Below are positions 1-9,600 of a stretch of DNA of 12,617 bases, one piece after another; position 1 is the first letter of the stretch, and every line of letters starts with the position of its first letter. The DNA lies in assembly GCA_965372355.1 (NCBI GenBank), contig CBDVBZ010000110.1:1-12617 (forward strand), written 5' to 3'. The notes beneath the pieces are model-generated. The model was not told the origin of the DNA. It saw nothing but the letters and a program-made list of their open reading frames with translations, and made no database searches. Made by a program: the position numbers and the translations under genes. This DNA comes from CBDVBZ01 sp965372355 (GTDB lineage Bacteria; Krumholzibacteriota; Krumholzibacteriia; WVZY01).

Positions 1-272
1 GCTGTCTGTGTCGCCTTCTTGGCAACGGGCTTCCGCGCAGTCTCGGTCGTCTTGGCTGTTTTCGCCTTTACCGTAGCCTTCTTCTTCGGTGCAACTTTGG
101 GCTTGGCTTTCGCCTTGGTCTTTCTCTCCTTGCCCTGCTTCTCCACAACAGCAATCATCTCGTCGGTCATGCCGCTCATGTGGCTCTTGACCGCGAAACC
201 CGCCTTGCCGAGTAACTTGATCAGCTCATCGTTGGCTATCTTGTACTTCTTTGCCGCTTCATGGACCCGCAT
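1..272 (-). CDS. infB: Translation initiation factor IF-2, N-terminal fragment (cut by window edge)
   Basis: IF-2 is the cytoplasmic GTPase that brings initiator fMet-tRNA to the 30S subunit and promotes 70S joining. Only the first 90 codons are present. The protein begins MRVHEAAKKYKIANDELIKL, which matches the small helical IF2_N domain (about residues 1-50). A linker rich in lysine and alanine follows (about residues 50-90), as is usual between the N-terminal modules and the G domain. The GTPase domain lies outside the window, so the reading frame is open at base 1. The start is the ATG at 272-270, chosen because an AAGGAG Shine-Dalgarno lies 9-10 nt upstream and because family members begin this way. 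An ATG overlapping the nusA stop (300-298) opens only a 13-codon frame. It is third in the rimP-nusA-infB cluster, the order conserved across bacteria. Identity is near certain from domain plus context. Confidence 0.94.
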   Translation of the reverse strand, partial: MRVHEAAKKYKIANDELIKLLGKAGFAVKSHMSGMTDEMIAVVEKQGKERKTKAKAKPKVAPKKKATVKAKTAKTTETARKPVAKKATQT

Positions 273-280
273 CTATCGGC

Positions 281-287
281 GCTCCTT
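281..287 (-). promoter_or_regulatory. Ribosome binding site of infB
   Basis: The minus strand reads GAAGGAGC here, a near-complete anti-16S match, with a 9-nt spacer to the ATG at 272. It sits in the 24-nt gap after the nusA stop and decides the infB start. Confidence 0.8.
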
Positions 288-296
288 CGGTCGCGC

Positions 297-1943
297 TCAT
301 CCCAGTGGATTCTCATCCTTCTTCTCGCTGTCCGAAACCTGCTCTTCGTCTTCGCCGTCGCTCTCGGGCACGCTATCATCCTCGGTCGGCACGGCCTTCA
401 ACTCTTCCTCGGTCTCCTCCGCGTCCGTTTCGTCGGTGGTGTCCGCAGGTTCGGCATCCTCGGCTTCGGCTTCAACGCTCTCAGGCTCTGCAACTTCTTC
501 CGCGCTCTCCTCCACCTCTTCGTCCCCCTCCGGCGCGTCACCAAACAGCGCCTCTTCCGTCAACTTTCTCTCTTCCTCCGGCTTCTCTTCTCCGTCCTCG
601 CCCCCGCTCATGATGCTCTCGTCGAACAGCGGTTTTTCCTGTTCCTTGGCCCGAATCCGCTCTTCGTTTTCCTTCTCGATCAGGCCATGGAGGGCCTTCT
701 CGAGCTCCGTTATGGTACCCTCGGCGGTTTCTCTGAGCTTGGCAAGAGTCTTTGGTCCCAGACCGGGGATTTCGAGAAGCTCGTCATCGGATGAGTTCGC
801 GAACTTCTGAACCGTAGAAATACCGGCCGCCCTGAGTTTCTCGGCGATCTTCTCGGTAACACCAACCATCTCTTCGATCGTCATCGTAAGATGTTCCTGC
901 AGTCTCTCGCGCTGCTCGATCTCGCGCGACGTGATGAGATCGATCTGCCACCCCGTGAGTTTGGACGCCAGACGAACGTTCTGTCCGTCCTTGCCGATGG
1001 CGAGGGAAAGCTGATCCTCTTCGACGACTACGAGCACCGATTTGTTTTCCGCATCGACGCGGACGGAAGCTATCTTGGCCGGCGAGAGTGCACGGCTGAC
1101 AAACCCCGAAATATCGTCGTTCCACGGTACGATATCGATACGCTCGCCACTCAGCTCGTTGACCACCGCCTGGACGCGCGAACCCTTCATACCAACGCAG
1201 GCCCCAACCGCATCAACACGGTCGTCTCGCGAATACACGGCGACTTTCGATCGCCCCCCTGCCTCTCTCGCGACGCTCTTGATTTCGATGATGCCTTCGT
1301 AGATCTCGGGGACTTCTTGAGAAAAGAGCTTCTTCAAGAAATCGGGACTCGTTCGCGAAAGCGTGACCATCGGTCCCTTCGCATCTTTGTCAACCTTGGT
1401 AATACAAGCCCGGATCGATGATCCCTGGTTGTAGCGCTCACGCCGAATCTGCTCCTTCTTCGGCATGGTCGCTTCGGCGTTGCCGAGGTTGACGAGTATT
1501 CCGTTGCGATCGATCTGCTGCACCGAACCCGATACCACGTCGCCGATCCGGTCCTTGTATTCCTCGAAAACCCGCTCTCTCTCGAACTCACGGATCTTCT
1601 GCATGAGTATCTGCTTGGCAATCTGGATGGCATTGCGGCCAAAGTCCGAAAACGGCACGAGTATCTTGACGGTGTCTCCCACCTTGGGCTTTTTCTCGTA
1701 CTCACGCGCCTCCTCGATCGTCATTTGGGAGCAGGGGTCTTCCACCTCTTCCACCACGGCCTTGAGCAGATAAAGCTTCAGGCTGCCCTTGTTGTCTTCC
1801 GCCACCTCGACCTCGGCCGTGGCGCCATGCTTCTTTTTCACCGCGGAAGAGAATCCCGCGGTCAGTGTTTCCATAAGAATAGTTTTGTCGATACGTTTCT
1901 CACGAATCAGGTCATTGAACGCCTCAGCGAACTGGATACTCAT
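297..1943 (-). CDS. nusA: Transcription termination/antitermination factor NusA with long acidic C-terminal tail
   Basis: NusA binds RNA polymerase and nascent RNA and modulates pausing, intrinsic termination and antitermination. The 548-residue product shows the family order. The N-terminal polymerase-binding domain is about 1-130. The S1 domain is about 132-197 (GDVVSGSVQQIDRNGILVNL). KH1 has a GMKG loop at about 251-254, and KH2 has GKDG at about 317-320. A helix-hairpin-helix unit lies at about 365-410 (IPGLGPKTLAKL). From about residue 420 to the end the protein is low complexity, dominated by Glu, Asp, Ala, Ser and Thr, and very acidic. This takes the place of the second repeat seen in the 495-residue E. 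coli protein. I prefer ATG 1943 to the GTG at 1952: the GTG shares bases with the AAGGG Shine-Dalgarno (1956-1952), which is 8 nt from the ATG. The gene begins 1 nt after the rimP stop, so translation is probably coupled. Confidence 0.97.
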   Translation of the reverse strand: MSIQFAEAFNDLIREKRIDKTILMETLTAGFSSAVKKKHGATAEVEVAEDNKGSLKLYLLKAVVEEVEDPCSQMTIEEAREYEKKPKVGDTVKILVPFSDFGRNAIQIAKQILMQKIREFERERVFEEYKDRIGDVVSGSVQQIDRNGILVNLGNAEATMPKKEQIRRERYNQGSSIRACITKVDKDAKGPMVTLSRTSPDFLKKLFSQEVPEIYEGIIEIKSVAREAGGRSKVAVYSRDDRVDAVGACVGMKGSRVQAVVNELSGERIDIVPWNDDISGFVSRALSPAKIASVRVDAENKSVLVVVEEDQLSLAIGKDGQNVRLASKLTGWQIDLITSREIEQRERLQEHLTMTIEEMVGVTEKIAEKLRAAGISTVQKFANSSDDELLEIPGLGPKTLAKLRETAEGTITELEKALHGLIEKENEERIRAKEQEKPLFDESIMSGGEDGEEKPEEERKLTEEALFGDAPEGDEEVEESAEEVAEPESVEAEAEDAEPADTTDETDAEETEEELKAVPTEDDSVPESDGEDEEQVSDSEKKDENPLG

Positions 1944-1944
1944 G

Positions 1945-2442
1945 TCATTCACCCTTGTTTTTCTTGGTTCGTTTTTGCTTTTTGTCGATCTTGTATTCGC
2001 GTCCCACGAGATTCGCTTTGATGATGTCCGACAATCTTATAAGTTGTTGTCCCGAATCCGTATCCATTGCTAGCATTCCATTTATACAAGATCGTATGTC
2101 CCCTGTATATGTCTTTTTCCCCGCCTCCGAGTTGTCACACTGCACACGCGCCTGGTGCCCCTTGAACTGGACGAAGTGTTCCTCCCGTGTCAGCGGCCGG
2201 TTGCTTCCCGGTGAGGAAACCTCGAGCAGATACCGGCCCGGAAATGGATCGATTCGATCCAGAAGCAGGCTCACCGTCCGGCTCACCATCGCGCAGTCTT
2301 TGATGCTCACACCGTCCGTTCGATCGATATAGAGCCGCACGATGGGATTCCGTGTGGTCCCGACGACTTCCAGCTTGACGCACTCGAAACCCAGGACGCC
2401 GAGCTCCTGTGTCACTATATCCTTTAACTCATTGCGCTCCAT
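1945..2442 (-). CDS. rimP: Ribosome maturation factor RimP
   Basis: RimP binds the free 30S subunit in the cytoplasm and helps its late assembly. The 165-residue product has the family signature LLEVSSPGSNRPLTREEHF at about residues 72-90, which joins the N-terminal alpha/beta domain to the C-terminal SH3-like barrel. The N-terminus, MERNELKDIVTQELGVLGFE, aligns with the usual short start of the family. The C-terminus is a lysine-rich basic tail (about 150-165), slightly longer than usual. The frame is open upstream to a TTG at 2475, but nothing there resembles RimP and no Shine-Dalgarno precedes it, so ATG 2442 is chosen. The site before that ATG is also weak. The gene is first in the rimP-nusA-infB cluster, downstream of a terminator that closes the preceding transcript. 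It therefore probably has its own promoter within 2443-2502, but I could not pick out a convincing one. Confidence 0.96.
   Translation of the reverse strand: MERNELKDIVTQELGVLGFECVKLEVVGTTRNPIVRLYIDRTDGVSIKDCAMVSRTVSLLLDRIDPFPGRYLLEVSSPGSNRPLTREEHFVQFKGHQARVQCDNSEAGKKTYTGDIRSCINGMLAMDTDSGQQLIRLSDIIKANLVGREYKIDKKQKRTKKNKGE
1952..1956 (-). promoter_or_regulatory. Ribosome binding site of nusA
   Basis: AAGGG on the minus strand, inside the last codons of rimP, with 8 nt to ATG 1943. It rules against the GTG at 1952-1950, which overlaps the site itself. Confidence 0.7.
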
Positions 2443-2500
2443 AAAACTACGCTCAACGAACGGGGGTCGAAACAACGTGCGTGATCGAACAACCAGTGGG

Positions 2501-2531
2501 TATTAAAAAAGTGGGCAACCCACGCCCACTT
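2501..2531 (-). terminator. Intrinsic terminator after the sprA-cyclase unit
   Basis: On the minus strand an 8-bp perfect stem, AAGTGGGC paired with GCCCACTT (2531-2524 with 2516-2509), closes a 7-nt loop. The run of six T residues at 2510-2505 takes in the last two bases of the stem and is followed by AATA. This is a textbook rho-independent terminator acting only in the minus direction. It lies about 130 nt after the cyclase stop and about 60 nt before rimP, so it separates the two minus-strand transcription units. Confidence 0.88.
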
Positions 2532-2663
2532 CGAACCACCTTCGGAACCGCGACCCGAGGACACCGGCTTGTCCCGGAAGGGCTCCACCCGGCAGACGGA
2601 GCGCCACCCGGCGCCGCGCCATCCTATGTAATAGCAGAAACGGGCGACAACCGCAAGCGAAAC
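2532..2663 (-). other. GC-rich 3' untranslated stretch between the cyclase gene and its terminator
   Basis: No gene is supported here. Two imperfect structures are visible. One is an inverted repeat at 2555-2577 (CCG, one unpaired A, GGACA, 6-nt loop, TGTCC, CGG). The other is a short direct repeat with CCACCCGGC at its core (2582-2594 and 2601-2613). Neither matches a known RNA family that I recognise. A TTCGAA-containing segment was examined as a possible tRNA T-arm, but its flanks do not pair. Confidence 0.4.
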
Positions 2664-3608
2664 TTAGGGCTTTGGAATGTTGTAAATGATGTCTACAACG
2701 AGCGTACCGACGGACCGCAGCGTCTGCTGCGAGCACTTGTCCGGCGTGTCCGCGAGGGTGTGCCAGTACGGATACGGCAGACCGATCAGATCCACGACGG
2801 GAATCCCCGCCTGGAGCAGCGGCACGTGGTCATCGTAGATCGGGCCGGAGCGCTCCGGGACAAAGATGTCCAGGCCCAGATTCTGCGCCCGAGCGAAGAT
2901 CTCCGCCGTGAGCTCCGGCGCGTGATCGAGCGAGTTGCCCTCCTGCCTGATCCGGGCTTCTCGGGCTCCAACCATGTCGAGCAGGATTCCACCCATCGGA
3001 CGATAGCCCCGCAGATTCGCTGCAAAGTGTCTGGAGCCCAGGAGATAGAATTTCAGGTCACCCGACTTGCCATAGTCCTCCCCATCGAAGAACACGAGAT
3101 CGACGCCCAGCCGTTCCGGACGGTGACGGGTAAGGATGCCGGCCATCTCGAGAAGCACGGCGACACCGCTCGCTCCGTCGTTGGCACCCAATATCGGTTG
3201 GGAGTGCAACAGCACGTCCTCCTCCTGGTCTGCCCACGGCCGTGTGTCGTAGTGGGCGGCAAGGAGAAAGCGCTTCTTCTCATCCGGGTAGAAACTTCCG
3301 ATGATGTTGGTCAAATGCAACTCGCCGGACCCGTAGGGATCCCGGACCCGAAAGCGCTGCAGTCTGACATGCGCACCGGCCTTGCGGAGTTCGTCGATGA
3401 TGAGAGTCCTGGTGCTGTCGTGGCCCGGCGAACCGGGCAGGCGCGGTCCGAACTCACACTGTCTAACGAGATAGGTCCACGCGTCGGCGCCAACGAACTC
3501 CGGGGGCGGCCGCCGGCCACATGCGGATAGAAACAACGAGAGGATAACGAGAATGGGGACAGCCGCTCGTGCTGTCTCTCGCCAACGGCTAGAACGTGAA
3601 CGTCGCAT
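2664..3608 (-). CDS. M28-family lipoprotein, probable glutaminyl-peptide cyclotransferase
   Basis: The product is a 314-residue zinc-dependent enzyme with the M28 peptidase / glutaminyl cyclase fold. Glutaminyl cyclases convert N-terminal Gln of exported proteins to pyroglutamate. A basic start, a hydrophobic stretch (about 17-29) and the lipobox LSAC with Cys30 predict a membrane-anchored lipoprotein. Metal and active-site candidates, in order: AAHYDTRP (His119), GANDGASG (Asp144), FFDGED (Glu177-Asp178), LLDMVG (Asp211), YDDHVPLLQAGIPVV (Asp259/Asp260, His261) and PYWHTLADT (Trp282-His283). The Trp-His pair, the DDHVPLL segment and LLDMVG resemble animal glutaminyl cyclase more than the aminopeptidases, though an M28 aminopeptidase remains possible. 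Asp178 stands where animal cyclases have a zinc-binding Glu. ATG 3608 is chosen because it gives the proper signal peptide directly. It overlaps the end of sprA by 20 nt in another frame, with no strong Shine-Dalgarno, so translation is probably coupled. Confidence 0.85.
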   Translation of the reverse strand: MRRSRSSRWRETARAAVPILVILSLFLSACGRRPPPEFVGADAWTYLVRQCEFGPRLPGSPGHDSTRTLIIDELRKAGAHVRLQRFRVRDPYGSGELHLTNIIGSFYPDEKKRFLLAAHYDTRPWADQEEDVLLHSQPILGANDGASGVAVLLEMAGILTRHRPERLGVDLVFFDGEDYGKSGDLKFYLLGSRHFAANLRGYRPMGGILLDMVGAREARIRQEGNSLDHAPELTAEIFARAQNLGLDIFVPERSGPIYDDHVPLLQAGIPVVDLIGLPYPYWHTLADTPDKCSQQTLRSVGTLVVDIIYNIPKP

Positions 3609-6600
3609 CGATACCCACGCGCGTCGTCGTGATGGTTTGGTCCGTCGCCGCGCTGAACGAACGTGAAAAATCGACAAATAACCCTCCGTTGAGCGCACGG
3701 GTAAAATTGTAGGTTACACGCGGCGATACACGAACTGTTGTCCGCAACGGTACGCTCTGCAGGATGTTGGACCCCAGCGATGATCTCTTGCCGCCGGAAC
3801 GAGTGTACCCCATGGCGAGTGACGTATTCAAGCTGCTACGAAGCGTTTTGTTGCGCAGGAACGGAAGCGGGATCTTGAGCGTTTTCCCCGGTTGGAAAGC
3901 GTACTTGAACTCCATGTTGATCGACATCGAAGATGTTTCGTTGTACGAGCCCCGGTTCTCGCTCGTGTTCTTACTCAGGTTCATGTTCAGGTTCGTATTG
4001 AGGCCGTTTTTCCATGTGAACACGATCGCCGGTGTCAGCGACCGGCTCTTGTCCGTGCTGTCGACGCGTTTTCCCTGTCCCGACTCACGGGTTGTCTTTC
4101 TGTACCCAATCGTCGCGGCGGATGACGAGAACAGGCCCTTCAGTGGGCCGTACTTTTCGAGCCCCGTCCAGCTCAGGTTGAGATCCGGCCAAACCGTGTT
4201 TTTGGATCTCGCTTCGGATTCAAGAAATGTGTTTCTCGACAGCGTCAGGCTGTAGCGCGCCGCCACGTCGATGTTTTTCGTGACCTGCACGCCCGAATCC
4301 AGTAACAGCGAGTTGTTTTCGCTCATCCGCTCGGGCACGTCGAGAGGAAGCCCACCCACGCTGGTCCCGCTCTTGTCGGTCAAACCGAGCTGGAAAAGAA
4401 GATTGGGGCGGTCCTCGATACGCGAGTAGGTGCTCGAAAACCGCTGTCTGAACGACGCGTTGATCCGTCGGATTCTGCTGAGCACTCCACCGATTCTTCG
4501 AACGGCGATCCATTTGTCTGCGCCCTTCTCCTCCTCCGCGGGTTGTTCCACGCTCGCCGAATCGGGAATGGCCTGACCGGGTTGGCCCTGCGGCTGACCG
4601 CCCGAGCGGCTGGGAGGCGGCGACTCCTCTTCGGCGAGATTCAAAGCACCGAACAACCTCTTGAAGTATTTCCCAACATCGAAGTTCAACTTTGCACTGG
4701 CATTGCGAGTGTTGGACACGTTTCTCACACCGGGCGGGTCGCCCTGACGCCTCACATCCGGTCTCGAATCCTCGCGGTAGGTGGCATTGAAGTTGAAGTC
4801 CGGCTGGAGCGCTCCGATGAGCCACAGATTCGGCACCTTGTAGTTCGCCTGGAAGGTGTGGTTGCGCATCGTCTCCATCCCGATATCAATGCCGAACCAC
4901 TCATGCGGCCGCGCATAATCCCTGTCGATATTCATGCGAAACGATGTTGTGAACGACTGAAACGGGTTGTAGTTGGCTTGCCCACTGGTGCCGATCGTCG
5001 CGGCATAAAACGCCGGATCGCGGATGAGCGCGTCACCAACGTTGCGCCACCTCTGACCCCTCCGGCGGTTGGCGGTCGCCCGGACGTTGAACGAGTTCAG
5101 CCAATACCGGAATCTCACACCCCTGAACACATTTACGCGCTTCTGGCCAAACGTGATGGAGTAATCCAGCGTGCCGGACATTGCCATCGATGTATCCGCA
5201 CTCGACGGCGTCCGGGTTTGGCTCTCGCTCATTGAGAAATTCACCTTGAGTTTGTCAAACGTGTACCGAAGCAGCGGGTTTTTTGAGCCCTGGCGGGTGA
5301 GCGTCGAGCTGAATCCCTTCGTGACCGTCTCCGATCTGAAACGATATTTGAGGGCATCGCTGAGTATCTCGGTGTCGCTGTTGGGCGTGAACTTGGGCAG
5401 CAAGAGGTTGCGCGAATAAGTACCGCTAACAGGAATCTGGAACCCGAGGAGCGGGATGAAATTGCCCAGACCCGTCTTCGCGTTGAGCGACAGGCTCTGT
5501 GCGGTGGCCCCGCTGCCGCGTGTCTGTCTGAGTCCTCGAAAATCGGGCCCCGTGTGGCTAAAGCTACCGCTCATGGTAACCACGTTGGCGAGGTTGATGG
5601 ACCCCGAGACCCGCCCCGCGTAGTCGATGTCACGTCGTCGATCACCAAGATAGATATCGTTGAACCACATGGCGCCGCTTGCCTGCTGCGTGCCCCTGTT
5701 TCGTACCCCCGCGTAGAGAAACCGAACATTGAAAAGACTCGGGCTACCGTACATTCGGATGTCGTAGACACGATTGTTATCGATCAGATCGCGCATCTTG
5801 CCGGTGACGACGGTCCCGTCACCCTCCTCTAGTTTTAGCTGCGTCAGATCGGACAGATTAAAGTACACATGCATCCACATCGAGCCCGGGAAGTACTCGG
5901 CGGTCATCGGCGCGGATATCTCGTAATAGTTGAGACTGTCGATCGCTATCTTGAAAAAGTACTCGAGATCCGGGTCGTGATGAGACGTATGGGCGAATAC
6001 ATGGGCGTCGCGGTAGTTGCTGAAGTTGAGCCCCCTTCCCACGAACCGCTTACGCAGCTGGAACGTCTGCCCCGCTTGCAGACTGTCGTACCTGACGAGA
6101 AGCGACTGCTCTTTTTCGGCGATGTCATTTACTTCGTTCGGCCGGAAGGGCGGAATGTAGTCAACGGGATCCGTCTTGGTGCTGATGACGCCGAGCGAGA
6201 TTTGCGTGCCGAGTGTGTCCACACCGGTCAGGAGGCTGTCGCTGAGCGAGCGGATACCGTCCTTCTCCCAGCGGTTGCCGACAACCTTGAAATCGGCGAT
6301 CTGGATTCGCTTGATATCCGGATTGATCGTGTTTGCAACATCCTCGAACCAGATCCGCATGTGCCGGATCTGGCGGAAAGACGGTGTACCGGCCGGCCCA
6401 ACCTGGATATGGTCACTCAACCGGATCCGGTAGAGACGCCACGAGTCATTGGCGTGGGGGGGCTCGTTCAAGCGGACATGGGTGGGAAAACTCTTGCGTA
6501 CGTCGATGACCGGTTCGGATGCCAGATCGACCTCAAAGCTAAAGTACGAGTTGCGACTCTCGCCGGTCCCGGTGCCGTCGAGATCCTCGCTATCGAAAAC

Positions 6601-9600
6601 CCGGTTGCCCTCGGTCCCGTTGATACGGAGAAAGCGGCCGTTGGGATCGCCCTCGGGGAGCCGTGACAGCTCCCAGTCGTCCTCGGGATCGTCACCGGTC
6701 TGGCCGTTCTCAACCCCATCCAGACCCGTATCCTCGTTCAAGGCCACAAAGCCATCAAGGTTTGGATCCTCGGTGTCGAACCAATCCCCGACGGCGCCCC
6801 TGATCCCAGGCCGGTAGAAGTTCTCGTCGATCCTGCCCATATCGATGCGGAGAATACCGCCTCGTGACGCAAAATCATCGCCGCGAAAATCGTTGACCCA
6901 GAACTCGATGAACTGTCCCTGCGTCAGATCCAGACCGCCTCCGCGGAACCCCGTCATCACACCACCCCAGTGTGTGGGGTCGGTCGACAACGTATCGAAC
7001 TCGATATCGAGGGTTTGAACCAGCGTGCTCTCGCGCTCGTCCAGCTCGGGGTTGAGATCCCGGCGGCTGACACCGGTTTTCTGACCGTCGCGCTCGGGTT
7101 CGACGTTGTACCAAAAAACCTTCATCCTCTTGTCCGCGGACAACGTGGAGTCATGGTCGAGGGGATTCACCGGCAGACTGGCCGGATGCCAGCTCCGTCT
7201 GGAGACGGATATGAGATCGGAATCCTCGACCCCCTCGAAGTCGTCGATATACACCTCACCCAGCGTGTTCGGGTCCGGCATGCTCATGGCGACTTCACCC
7301 GTCAAGCTGAACGAGCTTCGCGCATCCGTTTTGACCAACGGCAGCAGGTTGGCGATTCTTGTTAGAAGGTAGGGATTGTAATTGAGACTCGCGTTCACAT
7401 TTCCAACGATAGCTCGCGTCGGCTCCTCACCCAACCGGGGCTTCACTGCGGCCGTGTTCTTGGATTCGTAGAGCCACGTTGTTCCGAAAGTGGCGTTATC
7501 CGACCATGTCAGCAGGTTGTTGAACCCCACGAGACTGCTCGACCCTCCCCCGATAAATGGCTTGTACTCGTAGTTGATCGTGATGTTCGAGTTTGGTGTC
7601 AGCTCGTCGGCCACCGCACCCTGGAGTTCGACCTCACCGGTCTCGTAGTCGATCGAGTAATCGCGGTTTCGCACCAGTTCGCGACCATCGAGGCGGACCG
7701 TCTCGCTCCCCGGCGATATGTTGAACGCGTTCAAGCTGAACGTTCGCGACGTGCTCGACGCGGTGACGACGATCTGAAACTTAGGGGCGGACACGATATC
7801 GTCGATAAATTTATCGTAGATCTCGGGCCGCCTGAAATCTTGGTGAATCCCCGAGAATTCGAACCCGTCGCCAGTCCACCTGGCGACCGTCGTGTCCGCT
7901 GGGTCGAACGGTCTCAAGATGGGGAATGTGAGAAGACCTCTGTTTTCATCGATCAGACCCTCCGTGATATCCACCCGGGTATCGGGAGAACCGGTGCCGG
8001 TCAGATCGGTCTGGTCCAGGCCGAAGATCCTGAGCCACGGGATGGTCGATTCCTCGGGTATCGACCGGTCCAAACGGTTTCCTAAATCCCGAATCTCGAT
8101 GCTAAGTGTCGATAAGTCGATGTTCGAGAGCTGAAGGCTGTATATGTTGCGCATCATATACGACCACGTATGGCCGAAATCCGCATCCTCCGGCGTCGGT
8201 TCGAAAGGCTTGATCAACTCGAGGGCAAGGGTATCGGTGTAGTCGTCGTAGTTGCCGATAACGTCGCTGAACTCGTTGACATAACGCACGGCCAGCACGC
8301 GCGAGTTCGAAACCGGTCGGACGAGTTCGAGACCGATCACCAGGTTGCTGTTGATATCCCGGACAAACCGATAGTCGTCGCCCCCCACGAGACGCCGGAA
8401 CTGTCGGTCCTGCGAGGGCGGGGGTGTCACTCCGGCCTCGATCATGGCCAGGGCGGTCCGAATGTCATCCCCGTTACCCAACGTGTCCACCCACGCTCGA
8501 CCGTACCAAACGGCCAGCGTCGGATCCTGGGCGATCTCGTACGGCTCGACGGATTCGAAGACCTCGATGGAGTCAACCTTCGGTCTGAAAAAGACGCGCG
8601 GGATCGCCCCGAAATCCGGTTCGTCGAGGTAAAAGTAAGTGTTCTTGATGTAGTCGGCGTCGTTGATCGTCCTCACCTCGGTCTGCCCGATCTGCCCGCC
8701 CCGAGGTGTGAACGTGGCTTGCGACAGCTCCCCTTCCTCCTTGCTTGCGATCACGGTCAGCCGGTTGGGTCCGATCTGGGCGAGCATCTTGATACCGAAC
8801 AGCCCTTGCGAGCGCCCGGAGAAGCTCACCAGCTGCGAACCGGGAAGCGACAGGCTCGTATTGCCCATCTCGATCAGCTGGATGATGTCGTCTTCGAAAC
8901 CGGTGTAGCTGAGCCGTATACGGTTGTCCTGTTGTATTGCGCCGCTGCTGTTCGAGTGATCGACCTGGATGTTGACCTTCTCGCCGATCTGGCCGTTCAA
9001 TCTGACATCGAGCTCCTGCCGCAGATCGAGCGAGGGAAAGAGCGGCTGTTTGGTCTGGCCTTCCGACCCGATAAACGGGTTGACCCGCCGGGACTCACCG
9101 GCAAATGTGATGCTCTGCCGCCCCGAGATATCGATGTTCGTTGCCTCACCGCTACCGATAATCTTCTCGACGGCCCCGGGCAAGTGCATCGGTATACTGA
9201 TGTTGAGAAGCCCCTTCTTGCCGCCCCTGGCCAGCTGCTGCCGGCTTATCGATGCGATAACCGTCTCCCGCCACATGGCACTCAGCGACTCCTGTCGAAC
9301 CCGCTCGGCGATGCGATCGACGGACTCGATTTCGATCGACAGCCCCGGCGCTGTGAGGTCTCGGGGAGTCATGACGATGAAGGCGCCGTCGCGCACCTCC
9401 TCGAACTCGAAACGGTAGTACCGTGGGTGCTCGAAGGTGACCTTCAGCGGAGCGTACAACGAGTACTCCACAACCTTTCGTTTCCTGTCGAAATCCGTCG
9501 TCAGAAAGTTGGGAACCTTGTAATACTCTCCAAGGGTGAGCTCGTCCAGCGGGGGTCTGATCGTGTCCAGGGGAGTATCCGGGATGAGTTTGCCGATCTC

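Noticed and set aside
19..810. 263-codon Ser-rich open frame on the plus strand
   Set aside because: It mirrors infB and the acidic tail of nusA; the Ser runs are the complement of Glu/Asp codons.
2443..2475. TTG start extending RimP by 11 residues
   Set aside because: No Shine-Dalgarno, and the extra residues do not fit the family start.
2525..2545. TTCGAA-containing segment like a tRNA T-loop
   Set aside because: The flanking five bases do not pair, and the right-hand part belongs to the terminator stem.
2481..3530. 349-codon open frame on the plus strand
   Set aside because: It lies opposite the M28 lipoprotein gene, which has clear catalytic motifs; this frame has none.
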